48,276 nt of DNA, taken from Actinomycetes bacterium. GTDB taxonomy: Bacteria > Actinomycetota > Actinomycetes > Propionibacteriales > Propionibacteriaceae. The position numbers and the translations under genes were made by a program. Shown here one piece after another: positions 24,779 through 32,989 of this stretch. Location: NCBI GenBank assembly GCA_023442485.1, contig JAEZZG010000038.1, positions 1 to 48,276 on the forward strand. Reading direction: 5' to 3'. The notes below the pieces were generated by a model. That model worked only from the letters and a program-made list of their open reading frames with translations, was not told the DNA's origin and did no database searches. Position 1 is the stretch's first letter. Each line of letters opens with the position of its first letter.

Positions 24779-26452
24779 ATGTTTGATACCTTGCAAGAGC
24801 GGTTAGCGGCGACATTTAAGAACCTGCGGAGCAAGGGCCGACTCTCCCAGACCGACATCGATGCTACGGCTAGAGAGATCCGGGTTGCCTTACTTGAAGC
24901 CGACGTCAACTTGATGGTGGTGAAGAACTTCATCTCCCGGATCAAGGAGAGGGCAGCCGAGGCGGAACTGTCGAAGGCGCTCAACCCGTCACAGCAGATC
25001 ATCAAGATCGTCAACGCCGAGTTGGTGGAGATTCTCGGCGGGCAAACCCGGCAGGTTCGGTTCGCGAAGAACCCGCCGACAGTGATTATGCTCGCCGGTC
25101 TCCAAGGTGCCGGTAAGACCACCTTGGCTGGCAAGTTAGCGAAGTGGATGAAGAAGTCTGGTCATTCACCGCTGCTGGTGGCCGCCGATCTGCAGCGTCC
25201 TAACGCAGTAACCCAGTTGCAGGTTGTTGGTAAAAGGGCTGGTGTGGCCGTGTTTGCCCCCGAGCCAGGCAACGGGGTCGGTGATCCGGTGGCGGTTGCT
25301 CGTGCCTCCATTGACGAAGCCGCACGCAAACTCTATGACGTGGTGATTATCGACACCGCCGGTCGTCTCGGCGTTGACGAAGAGATGATGGCCCAGGCCC
25401 GTCAGATCAAGGCGGTCACTCAGCCTCACGAGGTCTTGTTCGTCGTCGACGCCATGATCGGCCAAGACGCGGTGAATACTGCCCTGGCTTTCCAGGAAGG
25501 TGTGGGCTATGACGGTGTAGTCCTGACGAAACTCGATGGCGACGCCCGCGGCGGTGCGGCCTTGTCCATCCGTGAGGTCACCGGCACCCCGATCATGTTT
25601 GCCTCGAATGGTGAAAAACTCGATGATTTCGACGTCTTCCACCCGGACCGGATGGCGTCACGAATCCTGGGGATGGGCGATGTTCTGTCCTTGATTGAGA
25701 AGGCTGAACAGGCCTTTGACAAGGAAGAAGCCGCGCGTGCGGCCGATAAGATCGCCGCCGGCAGGGGCCAGTTCACCTTGCAGGATTTCTTGTCTCAGAT
25801 GCAGTCTGTCCGCAAGATGGGGCCGCTGTCGAAGATCTTTGGCATGTTGCCTGGGATGGGGCAGATGAAGGAAGCCATCAATGCCATCGACGAAAAGGAG
25901 ATTGACCGGATCGAGGCGATTATCTACTCGATGACCCCAGCCGAGCGTGCCGACGTCTCCATCCTCAATGGATCCAGGCGATCCAGGATCGCGTTGGGTG
26001 CAGGCGTGAAGGTTTCTGACGTCAATAACTTGGTCAATCGTTTCGTCGAAGCCCGCCGGATGATGGAATCTATGGCTTCGCGTATGCCTGGAATGGGTGG
26101 CCTCAACCGGTCTGCTAAGCGTCAGGCAAAGAAGAAGGGCAAGCGCGGATCAGGTAACCCCGCCAAACGCGCAGCAGAGGAAGCCGCGCGCCAAGCCAGA
26201 GCCGCCGAGCGTCAGGCTTCGACGCCGATGGGGGATATCGGCGCCATGGGTGGCTCCCCCTTCGGCAACTTTGGTCCGGGAGCTGCAGGCGGGGGTCTCG
26301 GTGGTGGCTTTGGGTCAATGGCAGCCGCCTTCGGTTCGGGTCAGGCGGCAGGCCAGCCTCAACTCAATGAGGCAGAGATGATGCGCGCACTCCAAGACAT
26401 GCGGCGCAATGAACAGATCAACCAGCGAAATAGTCGCGGTCCGATTCGTTAG
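24779..26452 (+). CDS. ffh: Signal recognition particle GTPase Ffh
   Basis: Ffh binds signal sequences and SRP RNA and targets nascent membrane proteins to FtsY. The N domain is followed by the G domain (GLQGAGKTTLAGK near 107, IIDTAGRLGVDEEM near 189, TKLDGDARGG near 250) and a methionine-rich M domain (about 300-430) with MGPLSKIFGMLPGMGQM and SRRSRIALGAGV, the RNA-binding region. Beyond the M domain there is a tail of about 125 residues: basic, then glycine/alanine-rich (GPGAAGGGLGGGFGSMAAAF), ending in a short charged helix. Similar tails occur in actinobacterial Ffh. No SRP RNA gene is visible nearby. Confidence 0.96.
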   Translation: MFDTLQERLAATFKNLRSKGRLSQTDIDATAREIRVALLEADVNLMVVKNFISRIKERAAEAELSKALNPSQQIIKIVNAELVEILGGQTRQVRFAKNPPTVIMLAGLQGAGKTTLAGKLAKWMKKSGHSPLLVAADLQRPNAVTQLQVVGKRAGVAVFAPEPGNGVGDPVAVARASIDEAARKLYDVVIIDTAGRLGVDEEMMAQARQIKAVTQPHEVLFVVDAMIGQDAVNTALAFQEGVGYDGVVLTKLDGDARGGAALSIREVTGTPIMFASNGEKLDDFDVFHPDRMASRILGMGDVLSLIEKAEQAFDKEEAARAADKIAAGRGQFTLQDFLSQMQSVRKMGPLSKIFGMLPGMGQMKEAINAIDEKEIDRIEAIIYSMTPAERADVSILNGSRRSRIALGAGVKVSDVNNLVNRFVEARRMMESMASRMPGMGGLNRSAKRQAKKKGKRGSGNPAKRAAEEAARQARAAERQASTPMGDIGAMGGSPFGNFGPGAAGGGLGGGFGSMAAAFGSGQAAGQPQLNEAEMMRALQDMRRNEQINQRNSRGPIR

Positions 26453-26472
26453 GACGGAGGGAAAGGGGCATC

Positions 26473-27543
26473 GTGTACATCGAGGGTTTCGTGTTGCCGT
26501 CGCTGGAGAGGGTCTATCTCGACACGGACGGCGGGGTAATTCGTCATCTTGACTCCCCGGCCCCGTCCACCACTCAGGGCCTACGCGGGGTCTACATTGC
26601 CCCGGCCTTGTGTGACCTGCACTGCCATATCGGTCTTGGCCCCAACGGGCCGGTATCCCTTGAGACGGCAGAGGAACAGGCGGTGACGGATCGTGACGCC
26701 GGGGTTCTCCTGGTCCGTGACGCTGGGGTCCCGATGGATACCAGGTGGCTGGATCGAAACAGTCAGATGCCCAAGATCATCCGGGCTGGCCGCCACATCG
26801 CCCGTCCGAAGCGCTACTTCCGTTACTATGCCAACGAGATTGAGCCGGAACAGTTGGTTGATGAAGTGGCCAGGCAGTCTGTTGCCGGTGATGGTTGGGT
26901 GAAACTTGTCGGCGACTGGATCGACCGTGAGGTTGGCGACTTAGGTTCACTGTGGCCTGCGGATATCGCTGCCGAGGCGATCGCGAAAGCTCACGAGCTT
27001 GGGGCCCGGGTGACCGCGCACTGTTTCGCTGAGGAATCCGTCCACGATCTCGTCCGTGCCGGGATTGACTGTATCGAACACGGTACCGGCCTCGATGATT
27101 CCACGATTGAGCTGATGGCCGATCACGGTGTCGGATTGGTCCCGACGATGTGCCAGCTCGAGAACTTCCCGACCTTCGCTCAGCAGGGAGAGACGAAGTT
27201 CCCCACCTACGCCGCCCATATGCGTGACCTTCATTCACGACGGGTGGAGACGATCGGCAAAGCCAAGGACGCCGGGGTGCGAATCTATGCCGGAACTGAT
27301 GCCGGGGGTATTCGCAAACACGGCACCATTGCTGAAGAGCTTGAATTGCTGTCGCAGATCGGCGGGCCCGAGTTCGCTCTCGAGGCTGCGTCGTGGGGTG
27401 CTAGGGAGTTCCTGCGGGCCGGGCAACTGTGTGACGGAGATCCCGCTGACATGGTGATCTACCATTCCAACCCGCTTGATGACGCCAAGGCCGTAGGGCG
27501 GCCAGACGTGGTTGTCCTCAATGGAGTTGTGGTCAAGCGGTGA
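26473..27543 (+). CDS. Amidohydrolase-superfamily metal-dependent hydrolase
   Basis: The 356-residue protein has the amidohydrolase barrel metal pattern: LHCHIG (HxH) near residue 49, VKLVGDW with a candidate bridging lysine, TAHCF, CIEHGTG, and AGTDAGG with the catalytic aspartate. A small beta domain at both ends (start YIEGFVLPSLE; end DPADMVIYHSNP then VVLNGVVVKR) is typical of imidazolonepropionase/prolidase-like members. The substrate is unknown. It lies 20 bases after ffh, with a GTG start and purine-rich ribosome site. A gene of this family between ffh and rpsP is also found in mycobacteria, so this is part of the conserved block. Confidence 0.85.
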   Translation: MYIEGFVLPSLERVYLDTDGGVIRHLDSPAPSTTQGLRGVYIAPALCDLHCHIGLGPNGPVSLETAEEQAVTDRDAGVLLVRDAGVPMDTRWLDRNSQMPKIIRAGRHIARPKRYFRYYANEIEPEQLVDEVARQSVAGDGWVKLVGDWIDREVGDLGSLWPADIAAEAIAKAHELGARVTAHCFAEESVHDLVRAGIDCIEHGTGLDDSTIELMADHGVGLVPTMCQLENFPTFAQQGETKFPTYAAHMRDLHSRRVETIGKAKDAGVRIYAGTDAGGIRKHGTIAEELELLSQIGGPEFALEAASWGAREFLRAGQLCDGDPADMVIYHSNPLDDAKAVGRPDVVVLNGVVVKR

Positions 27544-27588
27544 CGGTGTCACTGCAAGTTACCGATATTTCGTCCCTGGTGTCATATC

Positions 27589-27597
27589 TGGCATAAT
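27589..27597 (+). promoter_or_regulatory. Candidate extended -10 promoter for rpsP operon
   Basis: TGGCATAAT reads as an extended -10 (TGn plus CATAAT at 27592-27597), with only a weak -35 upstream. It would give an rpsP leader of about 135 bases. That leader contains GTCGTG (27663-27668) and CACGAC (27681-27686), a 6-bp inverted repeat that may be a regulatory hairpin. Confidence 0.4.
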
Positions 27598-27740
27598 CAG
27601 CGGTGCATCTGTGTCCATAGGGCCCTCTCAGACCTCCAGACGCAGGTTCCCCGGGTCGTAGGGTCGTGTCCCCACGCGTCCACGACAACCCACCCGTAAC
27701 ATCCGGCACTGCCGACAAAGTTTGTAGGAGATCCACACCC

Positions 27741-28199
27741 GTGGCAACGAAGATTCGTTTGAAGAGACTCGGTAAGATCCGCACCCCGCACTACCGCGTG
27801 GTCGTAATGGATTCACGCACCAAGCGTGATGGTCGCCCGATCGAGGAGATCGGTCAGTACCACCCGAAGAATGATCCGTCGATCATCACTATTGATTCCG
27901 AACGTGCCCAGTACTGGCTTGGTGTCGGTGCTCAGCCGACTGAGGCAGTGCGCAAGCTACTCCAGCTCACCGGCGATTGGCAGAAGTTCACCGGCGACAA
28001 CTCGATCCCGGCTAACTTGGAAATGCCCAAGCCCCGCCCCGACAAGGTCGAACTGTTCAACAAGGCCTTGGCTGAAGGTGACGATGCCCCTGTGGTCGAG
28101 GCCATCTCTAAGAAGAAGGCTGACGAGGCTAGCGTTGAAGCCGACAGTGGCGAATCCGCTTCCGCCGAGGCTGAAGAAAAGACTGAAGAGGCTGAATAG
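27741..28199 (+). CDS. rpsP: Ribosomal protein bS16
   Basis: bS16 is a 30S assembly protein. The start VATKIRLKRLGK, then PHYRVVVMDSRTKRDGRPIEEIG and YHPKND, is diagnostic. The GTG at 27741 is preceded by TAGGAG; the frame opens earlier at 27666 but without family support. At 152 residues it is much longer than the 80-90-residue core because of an acidic, alanine/glutamate-rich C-terminal tail (about residues 112-152), a form known from actinobacteria. The stop overlaps the khpA start by one base. Confidence 0.96.
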   Translation: MATKIRLKRLGKIRTPHYRVVVMDSRTKRDGRPIEEIGQYHPKNDPSIITIDSERAQYWLGVGAQPTEAVRKLLQLTGDWQKFTGDNSIPANLEMPKPRPDKVELFNKALAEGDDAPVVEAISKKKADEASVEADSGESASAEAEEKTEEAE

Positions 28200-28456
28200 T
28201 GTTAGCTGAGGCGCTAGAGCACCTGGTGCGCGGAATCGTGTCCTACCCGGATGATGTCCGGATTCGCATGAAGGAATTGCGTCGTGCTCGACTGCTTGAG
28301 GTGAGGGTTAGCCCCTCTGACATTGGCAAGGTTATCGGTCGGCATGGACGCACCGCGAACGCTCTGCGCACGGTGATCTCGGCTCTCGCCGGCCGCGAAT
28401 CCGTCCGGGTCGACTTTGTTGACGTGGATCGTAGGCCACGCGGACGCCGCCGATAA
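28199..28456 (+). CDS. khpA: KH-domain RNA-binding protein KhpA
   Basis: The 85-residue protein is a single KH domain. The sequence IGKVIGRHGRTANALRTVI carries the GxxG loop (GRHG) that contacts RNA. KhpA usually pairs with KhpB/Jag and influences cell division and ribosome biogenesis; KhpB is not in the window. It starts at GTG 28199, overlapping the rpsP stop (TAGTG), and lies in the standard rpsP-khpA-rimM-trmD order. Confidence 0.94.
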   Translation: MLAEALEHLVRGIVSYPDDVRIRMKELRRARLLEVRVSPSDIGKVIGRHGRTANALRTVISALAGRESVRVDFVDVDRRPRGRRR

Positions 28457-28492
28457 TCTCTTCCACCATGGTTGAAATACCAGAAGATGTGA

Positions 28493-28514
28493 GTGCCTCG
28501 CAGCAGCGGGGCAC
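28493..28514 (+). other. Hairpin between khpA and rimM
   Basis: GTGCCTCG (28493-28500) and CGGGGCAC (28507-28514) form an 8-bp stem with one G-U pair and a 6-base loop in the 91-base gap. There is no T-run, so it may modulate rimM expression or act as a processing site. Confidence 0.35.
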
Positions 28515-28547
28515 GCACTGGTTTACGGGGAATGACAAGGAACCATC

Positions 28548-29099
28548 ATGGAATCTGTCGATCTAGTCTGGGCGGTCGTGGGCAAGGTTGGACGTGCCCG
28601 TGGGATTCGCGGTGACCTCTTCGTCGATGTGATCACCGATGAACCCGAACGCCGTTTTCTCCCCGGAGCCACCATGAAGCTGTCGGCTCCGGGCTGCCTG
28701 CCACGCGATTTCGTTACCGTCGACTCCGTCACAGAATCCGGTTCCCGGCTGATTCTGCATTTCCGCGAGATTCCGGACCGCACCGGCGCGGAAGAGATTC
28801 GCGGAGCCTTGCTGATGGCCAGGGTCGATCCTAGTGAGCGTCCCGACGATGACGACGAATTCTATGACCGTCACCTGATCGGCCTCGACGCTGTGGACGA
28901 AACCGGCAAGAGCCTCGGCACGGTGGCCGACGTAGTTCACTTGCCCGCACAGGACCTACTCGCTGTGGCCACCGACGGCGGGGAGGTGCTGGTTCCCTTC
29001 GTCAAGGCCATCGTCACTAACGTTGACCTCGACGCCGGGACCGTGCGGATCGCTGATACCCCAGGCCTATTTACCGTCGGAGACGTTGATGCGGATTGA
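28548..29099 (+). CDS. rimM: Ribosome maturation factor RimM
   Basis: RimM assists maturation of the 30S head by binding uS19. The N-terminal beta-barrel shows VGKVGRARGIRGDLFVDV, the family's opening motif, and the C-terminal PRC-like barrel shows FYDRHLIGLDAV, LLAVATDGGEVLVPFVKAIV. The 183 residues are normal length. The ATG is preceded by AAGGA. The end overlaps trmD by 11 bases, so translation is probably coupled. Confidence 0.95.
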   Translation: MESVDLVWAVVGKVGRARGIRGDLFVDVITDEPERRFLPGATMKLSAPGCLPRDFVTVDSVTESGSRLILHFREIPDRTGAEEIRGALLMARVDPSERPDDDDEFYDRHLIGLDAVDETGKSLGTVADVVHLPAQDLLAVATDGGEVLVPFVKAIVTNVDLDAGTVRIADTPGLFTVGDVDAD

Positions 29100-29874
29100 T
29101 ATCGTCACCATCTTCCCCGACTATTTCTCCCCGTTGTCCTTGTCGCTGATCGGGAAGGCCGCCAATCAAGGATTATTCGAGATTCACACCCACGATCTTC
29201 GTGACTACACCCACGATCGGCACCGGACGGTCGACGACACCCCCTACGGTGGCGGGGCCGGAATGGTGATGAAGCCGCAGCCGTGGGGAGAATGTCTCGA
29301 CGCCATCTACGCCCAGCTAGTCGCTGAGGGATTTGCGGCAACCACCCCCGCCCGGCCATCCGGTGACGACGATGCCGACGGGACCGAGTCGCCTGGGTCT
29401 CACCAGCCGAAACCGACCCTGATTTTCCCGACCCCCTCCGGGGAACAATTCACCCAATCCCTAGCCTGGGAGTTGTCCTCCCACGATCAACTCGTCTTCG
29501 GCTGTGGCCGATATGAGGGGATTGATCGGCGAGTGATGGATTGGGCAGCCGAGTGCTTCGACGTGCGCGAGATATCCCTGGGAGACTATGTCCTCAACGG
29601 TGGAGAGGTCGCGGTACTTGCCATGGTAGAAGCGATTGGGCGCTTGGTTCCCGAGGTCATCGGCAACCCTGAATCCTTGGTCGAAGAATCCCATTCACCC
29701 GAATCGGGCGGCCTCTTGGAATATCCGATCTACACCAAACCGGCGCTATGGCGTGGCCTCGAAGTACCTGCGGTCCTATTGAGTGGAGACCACGGCAAGG
29801 TCGCTGAGTTTCGTCGCCAGCAATCCCTGGAGCTAACCCGTCGGCGACGTCCAGATTTGATCCCTGACCAGTGA
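29089..29874 (+). CDS. trmD: tRNA (guanine37-N1)-methyltransferase TrmD
   Basis: TrmD methylates G37 of tRNAs with G36 to prevent frameshifting. It is a SPOUT-fold trefoil-knot enzyme: MRIDIVTIFPDYFSPLSLS at the start, DDTPYGGGAGMVMKPQP, and the knot region YEGIDRRV and ISLGDYVLNGGEVAVL that binds SAM. I start at the ATG at 29089, inside rimM, giving 261 residues. An acidic low-complexity insert (about residues 82-103) precedes PTLIFPTPSGEQF. It is the last gene of the rpsP operon. Confidence 0.95.
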   Translation: MRIDIVTIFPDYFSPLSLSLIGKAANQGLFEIHTHDLRDYTHDRHRTVDDTPYGGGAGMVMKPQPWGECLDAIYAQLVAEGFAATTPARPSGDDDADGTESPGSHQPKPTLIFPTPSGEQFTQSLAWELSSHDQLVFGCGRYEGIDRRVMDWAAECFDVREISLGDYVLNGGEVAVLAMVEAIGRLVPEVIGNPESLVEESHSPESGGLLEYPIYTKPALWRGLEVPAVLLSGDHGKVAEFRRQQSLELTRRRRPDLIPDQ

Positions 29875-29960
29875 TCGCCGCGATGGCCGGGTATGGCTAA
29901 GGCAGTGAGCTGCGAATCAGTCGCCGCGAAACTGTCCTCGAAATTTATTCAAACCTCAAC

Positions 29961-30081
29961 GAGCCCGCGACAGTGGTGCTAGAGTCCCAGCAACAAGCAA
30001 ATACTGCGAGTACATATCGAGTCCGCTCAACCCCCACCAGTTCTCCTGGGGGTCTTGACGCGGGCTCTCCTGTTTTATTTT
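29961..30081 (+). promoter_or_regulatory. Candidate transcription attenuator upstream of the LyxK-like kinase
   Basis: A long imperfect stem-loop runs from GAGTCCGC (30019-30026) through TCAA and CCCCCA (30031-30036) to TGGGGG (30047-30052), TTGA and GCGGGCTC (30060-30067), and is followed by a U-rich run TCCTGTTTTATTTT: an intrinsic terminator. An upstream segment GAGCCCGCG (29961-29969) is a perfect 9-base complement of the terminator's 3' arm (30059-30067), better than the local arm, which has a G-U pair. That is the arrangement of an antiterminator/terminator switch. It could also simply be the trmD operon terminator. No known riboswitch consensus was recognised. Confidence 0.5.
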
Positions 30082-30135
30082 CAGGGCTAATCAAACCCAC
30101 TTCACTATCCAATGACGCATCGTTGAGGAGTTCTT

Positions 30136-31635
30136 ATGGAGCGCTACATTCTCGGGATTGACAACGGAGGCTCGGTCACCAAGGCTGCCTTGTACAGGAT
30201 CGACGGCACCATGGTCGCAGTTGAATCCCAGCCGGTAATCAGCACCGCCTTACATCCGTCCTGGAGCGAGCGGGACATGCTGGAGCTGTGGAGGGCCAAC
30301 GTCGCGGTAATCCGCCGCGTCGTCGAGAGCTCCGGAATCGACAGCCGCGAAATATGCATGATCTCGCTCACCGGCCACGGCAACGGCATCTACCTGGTTG
30401 ACGAAGTCGGCGCCCCGGTGCGGGCAGGGATCATTTCCAATGATGGACGAGCTTCCCCCATCGTCAAACGCTGGATTGATGACGGCAGCTACTCCAGGTA
30501 CTGCTTCGACAAATCCATGCAGTCCCTGTTCTCTGGTGGCCCGCTGCCGATCATGAAGTGGCTCGACGAGAACGAGCCCGGGGTGTGTGACCGCACCGCC
30601 TACGTCGTCATGGCCAAGGACTATATCCGTTACATGATGTCGGGGGTCATGGTCGCCGAGGCTACTGACATGTCATGTACCAACCTCTATGACATGAATA
30701 CCCGCGAGGCATCCCCGTCAATGCTGGAAGATATGGGGCTGGGGAAGTGGGCTCAGAAACTACCTCCTGTCGTGCAGTCCTCCCAGGTGTGCGCCACCGT
30801 CCTTCCCGCCGTCGCGGCGATGACCGGCCTCGCTGCTGGCACACCGATTTGTGGCGGGACCTCCGATATCGCCGGGGCTGCGATTGGCACCGGCGCCGTC
30901 CAGGACCGCAAACTCTCCATCGTCACCGGAACCTGGTCGATCAATAACTACTTCGACTCCCAGCCCGTTGTGGACCCGGAACTCTTCGTGTGCACCGAGT
31001 CGCCGATGCCGGGGCAGTTCTTGATCACCGAGGGCTCCCCGACATCTGCGTCGAACCTGGAATGGTTCGTCAACCAGGTGTTGAAGAAGCTGCCGGGGTA
31101 CCAGTCAAAGAGCAATGGTGAGCTCTACGAGGTCTGCAACGGCCTGGCGTTCTCCGAGGATGCCGAGAAATCCTCGATCGTCTTCACCCCTTACGTCTTC
31201 GGTTCCTACCTTCATCCAGGGGCCCCGGGTGCGTGGGTCAATGTGACCAATGCTGACTCCCTCACCCAACTCGTGCGGGCAATCTATGAGGGTGTCGCCT
31301 TCTCCCATCGCGAACACATCGACCGTCTACGCGGATTCGCCAAGGTGTCTGATTCCGCCAGGATCACCGGTGGCGTCACCAACTCGGCACCGTGGATGAA
31401 GCTGTTCGCCGACGTCTTGCACATCCCGCTCGAAGTCGTTGACGTCAAAGAGGGCGGAATCTTGGGTGCGGTGATGGTCGGCGCCGTCGCTAGCGGAGAC
31501 TATCGCGATGTTTTAGAAGCAGCAGAGGCGATGGTTCCAGAGCCGACGGTGATCGAGCCCGATCCTGCCACTTATGCGATGTATGACGAAAAATATCGGA
31601 TGTGGCTAGAGACAGCGGTGGCGCTTCAAGACTGA
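30136..31635 (+). CDS. FGGY-family carbohydrate kinase, LyxK (L-xylulokinase)-like
   Basis: The 499-residue kinase has the FGGY layout: YILGIDNGGSVTKAALY (phosphate loop), SERDMLELWRANVAVIR, ISLTGHGNGIYLVDEVG, GIISNDGRASPIVKRW with a catalytic-type aspartate, and the C-terminal ARITGGVTNSAPWMKLFAD. The pattern (ERDM-ELW, GxGxGxxLxD, SxDxRA) resembles E. coli LyxK more than glycerol or xylulose kinases, so an L-xylulose-like ketose is one possible substrate. GAGGAG precedes the ATG. A 2-hydroxyacid dehydrogenase follows 102 bases later; the Bacillus subtilis yoaC/yoaD genes have the same kinase-dehydrogenase pairing. Upstream lies a candidate attenuator. Confidence 0.87.
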   Translation: MERYILGIDNGGSVTKAALYRIDGTMVAVESQPVISTALHPSWSERDMLELWRANVAVIRRVVESSGIDSREICMISLTGHGNGIYLVDEVGAPVRAGIISNDGRASPIVKRWIDDGSYSRYCFDKSMQSLFSGGPLPIMKWLDENEPGVCDRTAYVVMAKDYIRYMMSGVMVAEATDMSCTNLYDMNTREASPSMLEDMGLGKWAQKLPPVVQSSQVCATVLPAVAAMTGLAAGTPICGGTSDIAGAAIGTGAVQDRKLSIVTGTWSINNYFDSQPVVDPELFVCTESPMPGQFLITEGSPTSASNLEWFVNQVLKKLPGYQSKSNGELYEVCNGLAFSEDAEKSSIVFTPYVFGSYLHPGAPGAWVNVTNADSLTQLVRAIYEGVAFSHREHIDRLRGFAKVSDSARITGGVTNSAPWMKLFADVLHIPLEVVDVKEGGILGAVMVGAVASGDYRDVLEAAEAMVPEPTVIEPDPATYAMYDEKYRMWLETAVALQD

Positions 31636-31737
31636 AAATGCGAAACGACTTGCCGTTGAGTGCTCGAGGCAAGTTTGAAGGTTTGGTGTAATCGCCAGAC
31701 TTGTGGCGGTGAAAAGATGAGAACAAAGGAGTTCTAA

Positions 31738-32784
31738 GTGAGCGAAAAAAGGAAGATCTTGTGTGTTGCAGACGGCGGAATCTCGGCGGAGTTATTTGCT
31801 GAGTTTCGCCAGTTGGAGGAGCTTGGCGCTGAAGTCGTCATTATTGACGACGACCAGATTACGTCAATCACTCAGGTGACTGATCGAATGGGGATCATTG
31901 AAAAAGGTGGCGTTGACGCGGCTCCCACTTTGCCGGCTCTCGTGGACAACTGCGCCGACGCGGACGTGATCTGCGTCCATGTGGCCTCGATCAATCGCGA
32001 AGTGATCGAGGCGGCGAAGAAGCTCAAGGTTGTCGGGATTTTGCGTGGGGGCATCGAGAATGCTGACCATGAGGCTCTGAGAGCTAGGGGAGTGACGCTG
32101 ATCAACGCCCCGTGGCGCTCAGCCAACGCGGTGGCAGATTTCACGGTGGGCATGATGGTGTGCGAAAACAAGAATATCGCCCGTTCGCACATGTATCTCC
32201 ATCAGGGGCGCTGGGTGAAGAAGTATATTAACCAGGGCTACATTCACGACATGCGCAAATGTACGGTAGGTTTGATTGGTCTCGGAAATATCGGGCGGAG
32301 AGTTATTCAGCGTCTTGCCGGTTTTGAATGCCATATCGTTGGTTACGATCCGTTCATGCCGAAGGATAAAGTCGGTGACTTCGACATTGAGATTGTCGAT
32401 TCCCTCGACGACCTGGTGGGAAGGTGCGACTTCATCTCTTTGCATCTGCGAACCTCGCCGCAGTCCCACCACCTGATCAACCGTGAGGTGTTGGCGAAGA
32501 TGAAACCCACCGCGTATCTGATCAACACCGCCCGCGCAGATCTTGTTGATGAGGAGGCGCTGGTAGAGGCGTTGAAGGCGAGGGCGATCGGCGGGGCTGC
32601 GGTGGACGTGTTCGACACCGAACCATTACCGGCCGATCATCCCTATCTGGAGCTGGACAACATCACCCTGACCTCACACCTGGCGGGGACGTCTGTGGAC
32701 ACGATGGCGACATCAGTCGAGATCGGCGTCGCCGATGTGGCTAGGTGGCTGCGCGGCGAGCCGATGGAGAATGTCTGCTACTAG
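31738..32784 (+). CDS. D-isomer-specific 2-hydroxyacid dehydrogenase family protein
   Basis: This 348-residue NAD-dependent oxidoreductase resembles SerA/YoaD-type 2-hydroxyacid dehydrogenases but lacks the C-terminal ACT domain of SerA. The Rossmann loop is VGLIGLGNIGRRV (about 178-190), and the catalytic trio is R238 (LHLRTSP), E295 (FDTEP) and H314 (LTSHLAG). GTG start with AAAGGAG at good spacing. It probably acts on a 2-hydroxy acid or its phosphate from the pathway of the preceding kinase. The gap to the kinase holds two small inverted repeats (31648-31654 with 31668-31674; 31693-31697 with 31704-31708). Substrate unknown. Confidence 0.88.
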   Translation: MSEKRKILCVADGGISAELFAEFRQLEELGAEVVIIDDDQITSITQVTDRMGIIEKGGVDAAPTLPALVDNCADADVICVHVASINREVIEAAKKLKVVGILRGGIENADHEALRARGVTLINAPWRSANAVADFTVGMMVCENKNIARSHMYLHQGRWVKKYINQGYIHDMRKCTVGLIGLGNIGRRVIQRLAGFECHIVGYDPFMPKDKVGDFDIEIVDSLDDLVGRCDFISLHLRTSPQSHHLINREVLAKMKPTAYLINTARADLVDEEALVEALKARAIGGAAVDVFDTEPLPADHPYLELDNITLTSHLAGTSVDTMATSVEIGVADVARWLRGEPMENVCY

Positions 32785-32792
32785 GTTGGTCG

Positions 32793-32830
32793 CGGTTGCT
32801 GACGGTGCGGCGTGGTGCCGTCAGCAACCG
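32793..32830 (+). terminator. Terminator hairpin after the hydroxyacid dehydrogenase
   Basis: A perfect 13-bp stem (CGGTTGCTGACGG at 32793-32805, complement at 32818-32830) has a 12-base loop and starts eight bases after the stop. There is no T-run. It separates the kinase-dehydrogenase pair from sdhCAB. Confidence 0.6.
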
Positions 32831-32844
32831 TAGAAAGCCAAGCA

Positions 32845-32873
32845 TTTCTGCGCGAAAAGAAATTATTTATAAA
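32845..32873 (+). promoter_or_regulatory. Candidate sdhCAB promoter
   Basis: In an AT-rich stretch, TTTCTG (32845-32850) and TATAAA (32868-32873) are exactly 17 bases apart. The -10 is good and the -35 weak. Downstream, TCAATAATTGA (32924-32934) is a palindrome (5-base arms, one central base) that could be an operator in the roughly 110-base leader. Confidence 0.38.
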
Positions 32874-32989
32874 ACGGAATCTTTTCCAAAATGCCGGATG
32901 TGTAGTTGTTGCTTCCGAGATGGTCAATAATTGATGCAATTTTGGGCAAGTTTTTCCGTCATCGCGTCGGTTTTGACTACAGTTGAGCC

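Noticed and set aside
28469..28567. 32-codon plus-strand ORF between khpA and rimM
   Set aside because: No ribosome site before its ATG, and it overlaps the rimM start; the hairpin in the same place is more convincing.
29875..30135. SAM riboswitch, by analogy with the Bacillus yoa genes
   Set aside because: The conserved SAM-I or SAM-IV core sequences are not present.
29973..30161. Plus-strand 62-codon frame across the attenuator as a leader peptide
   Set aside because: It starts at a GTG without a ribosome site, has no run of regulatory codons and runs into the kinase gene; the RNA pairing is the better explanation.
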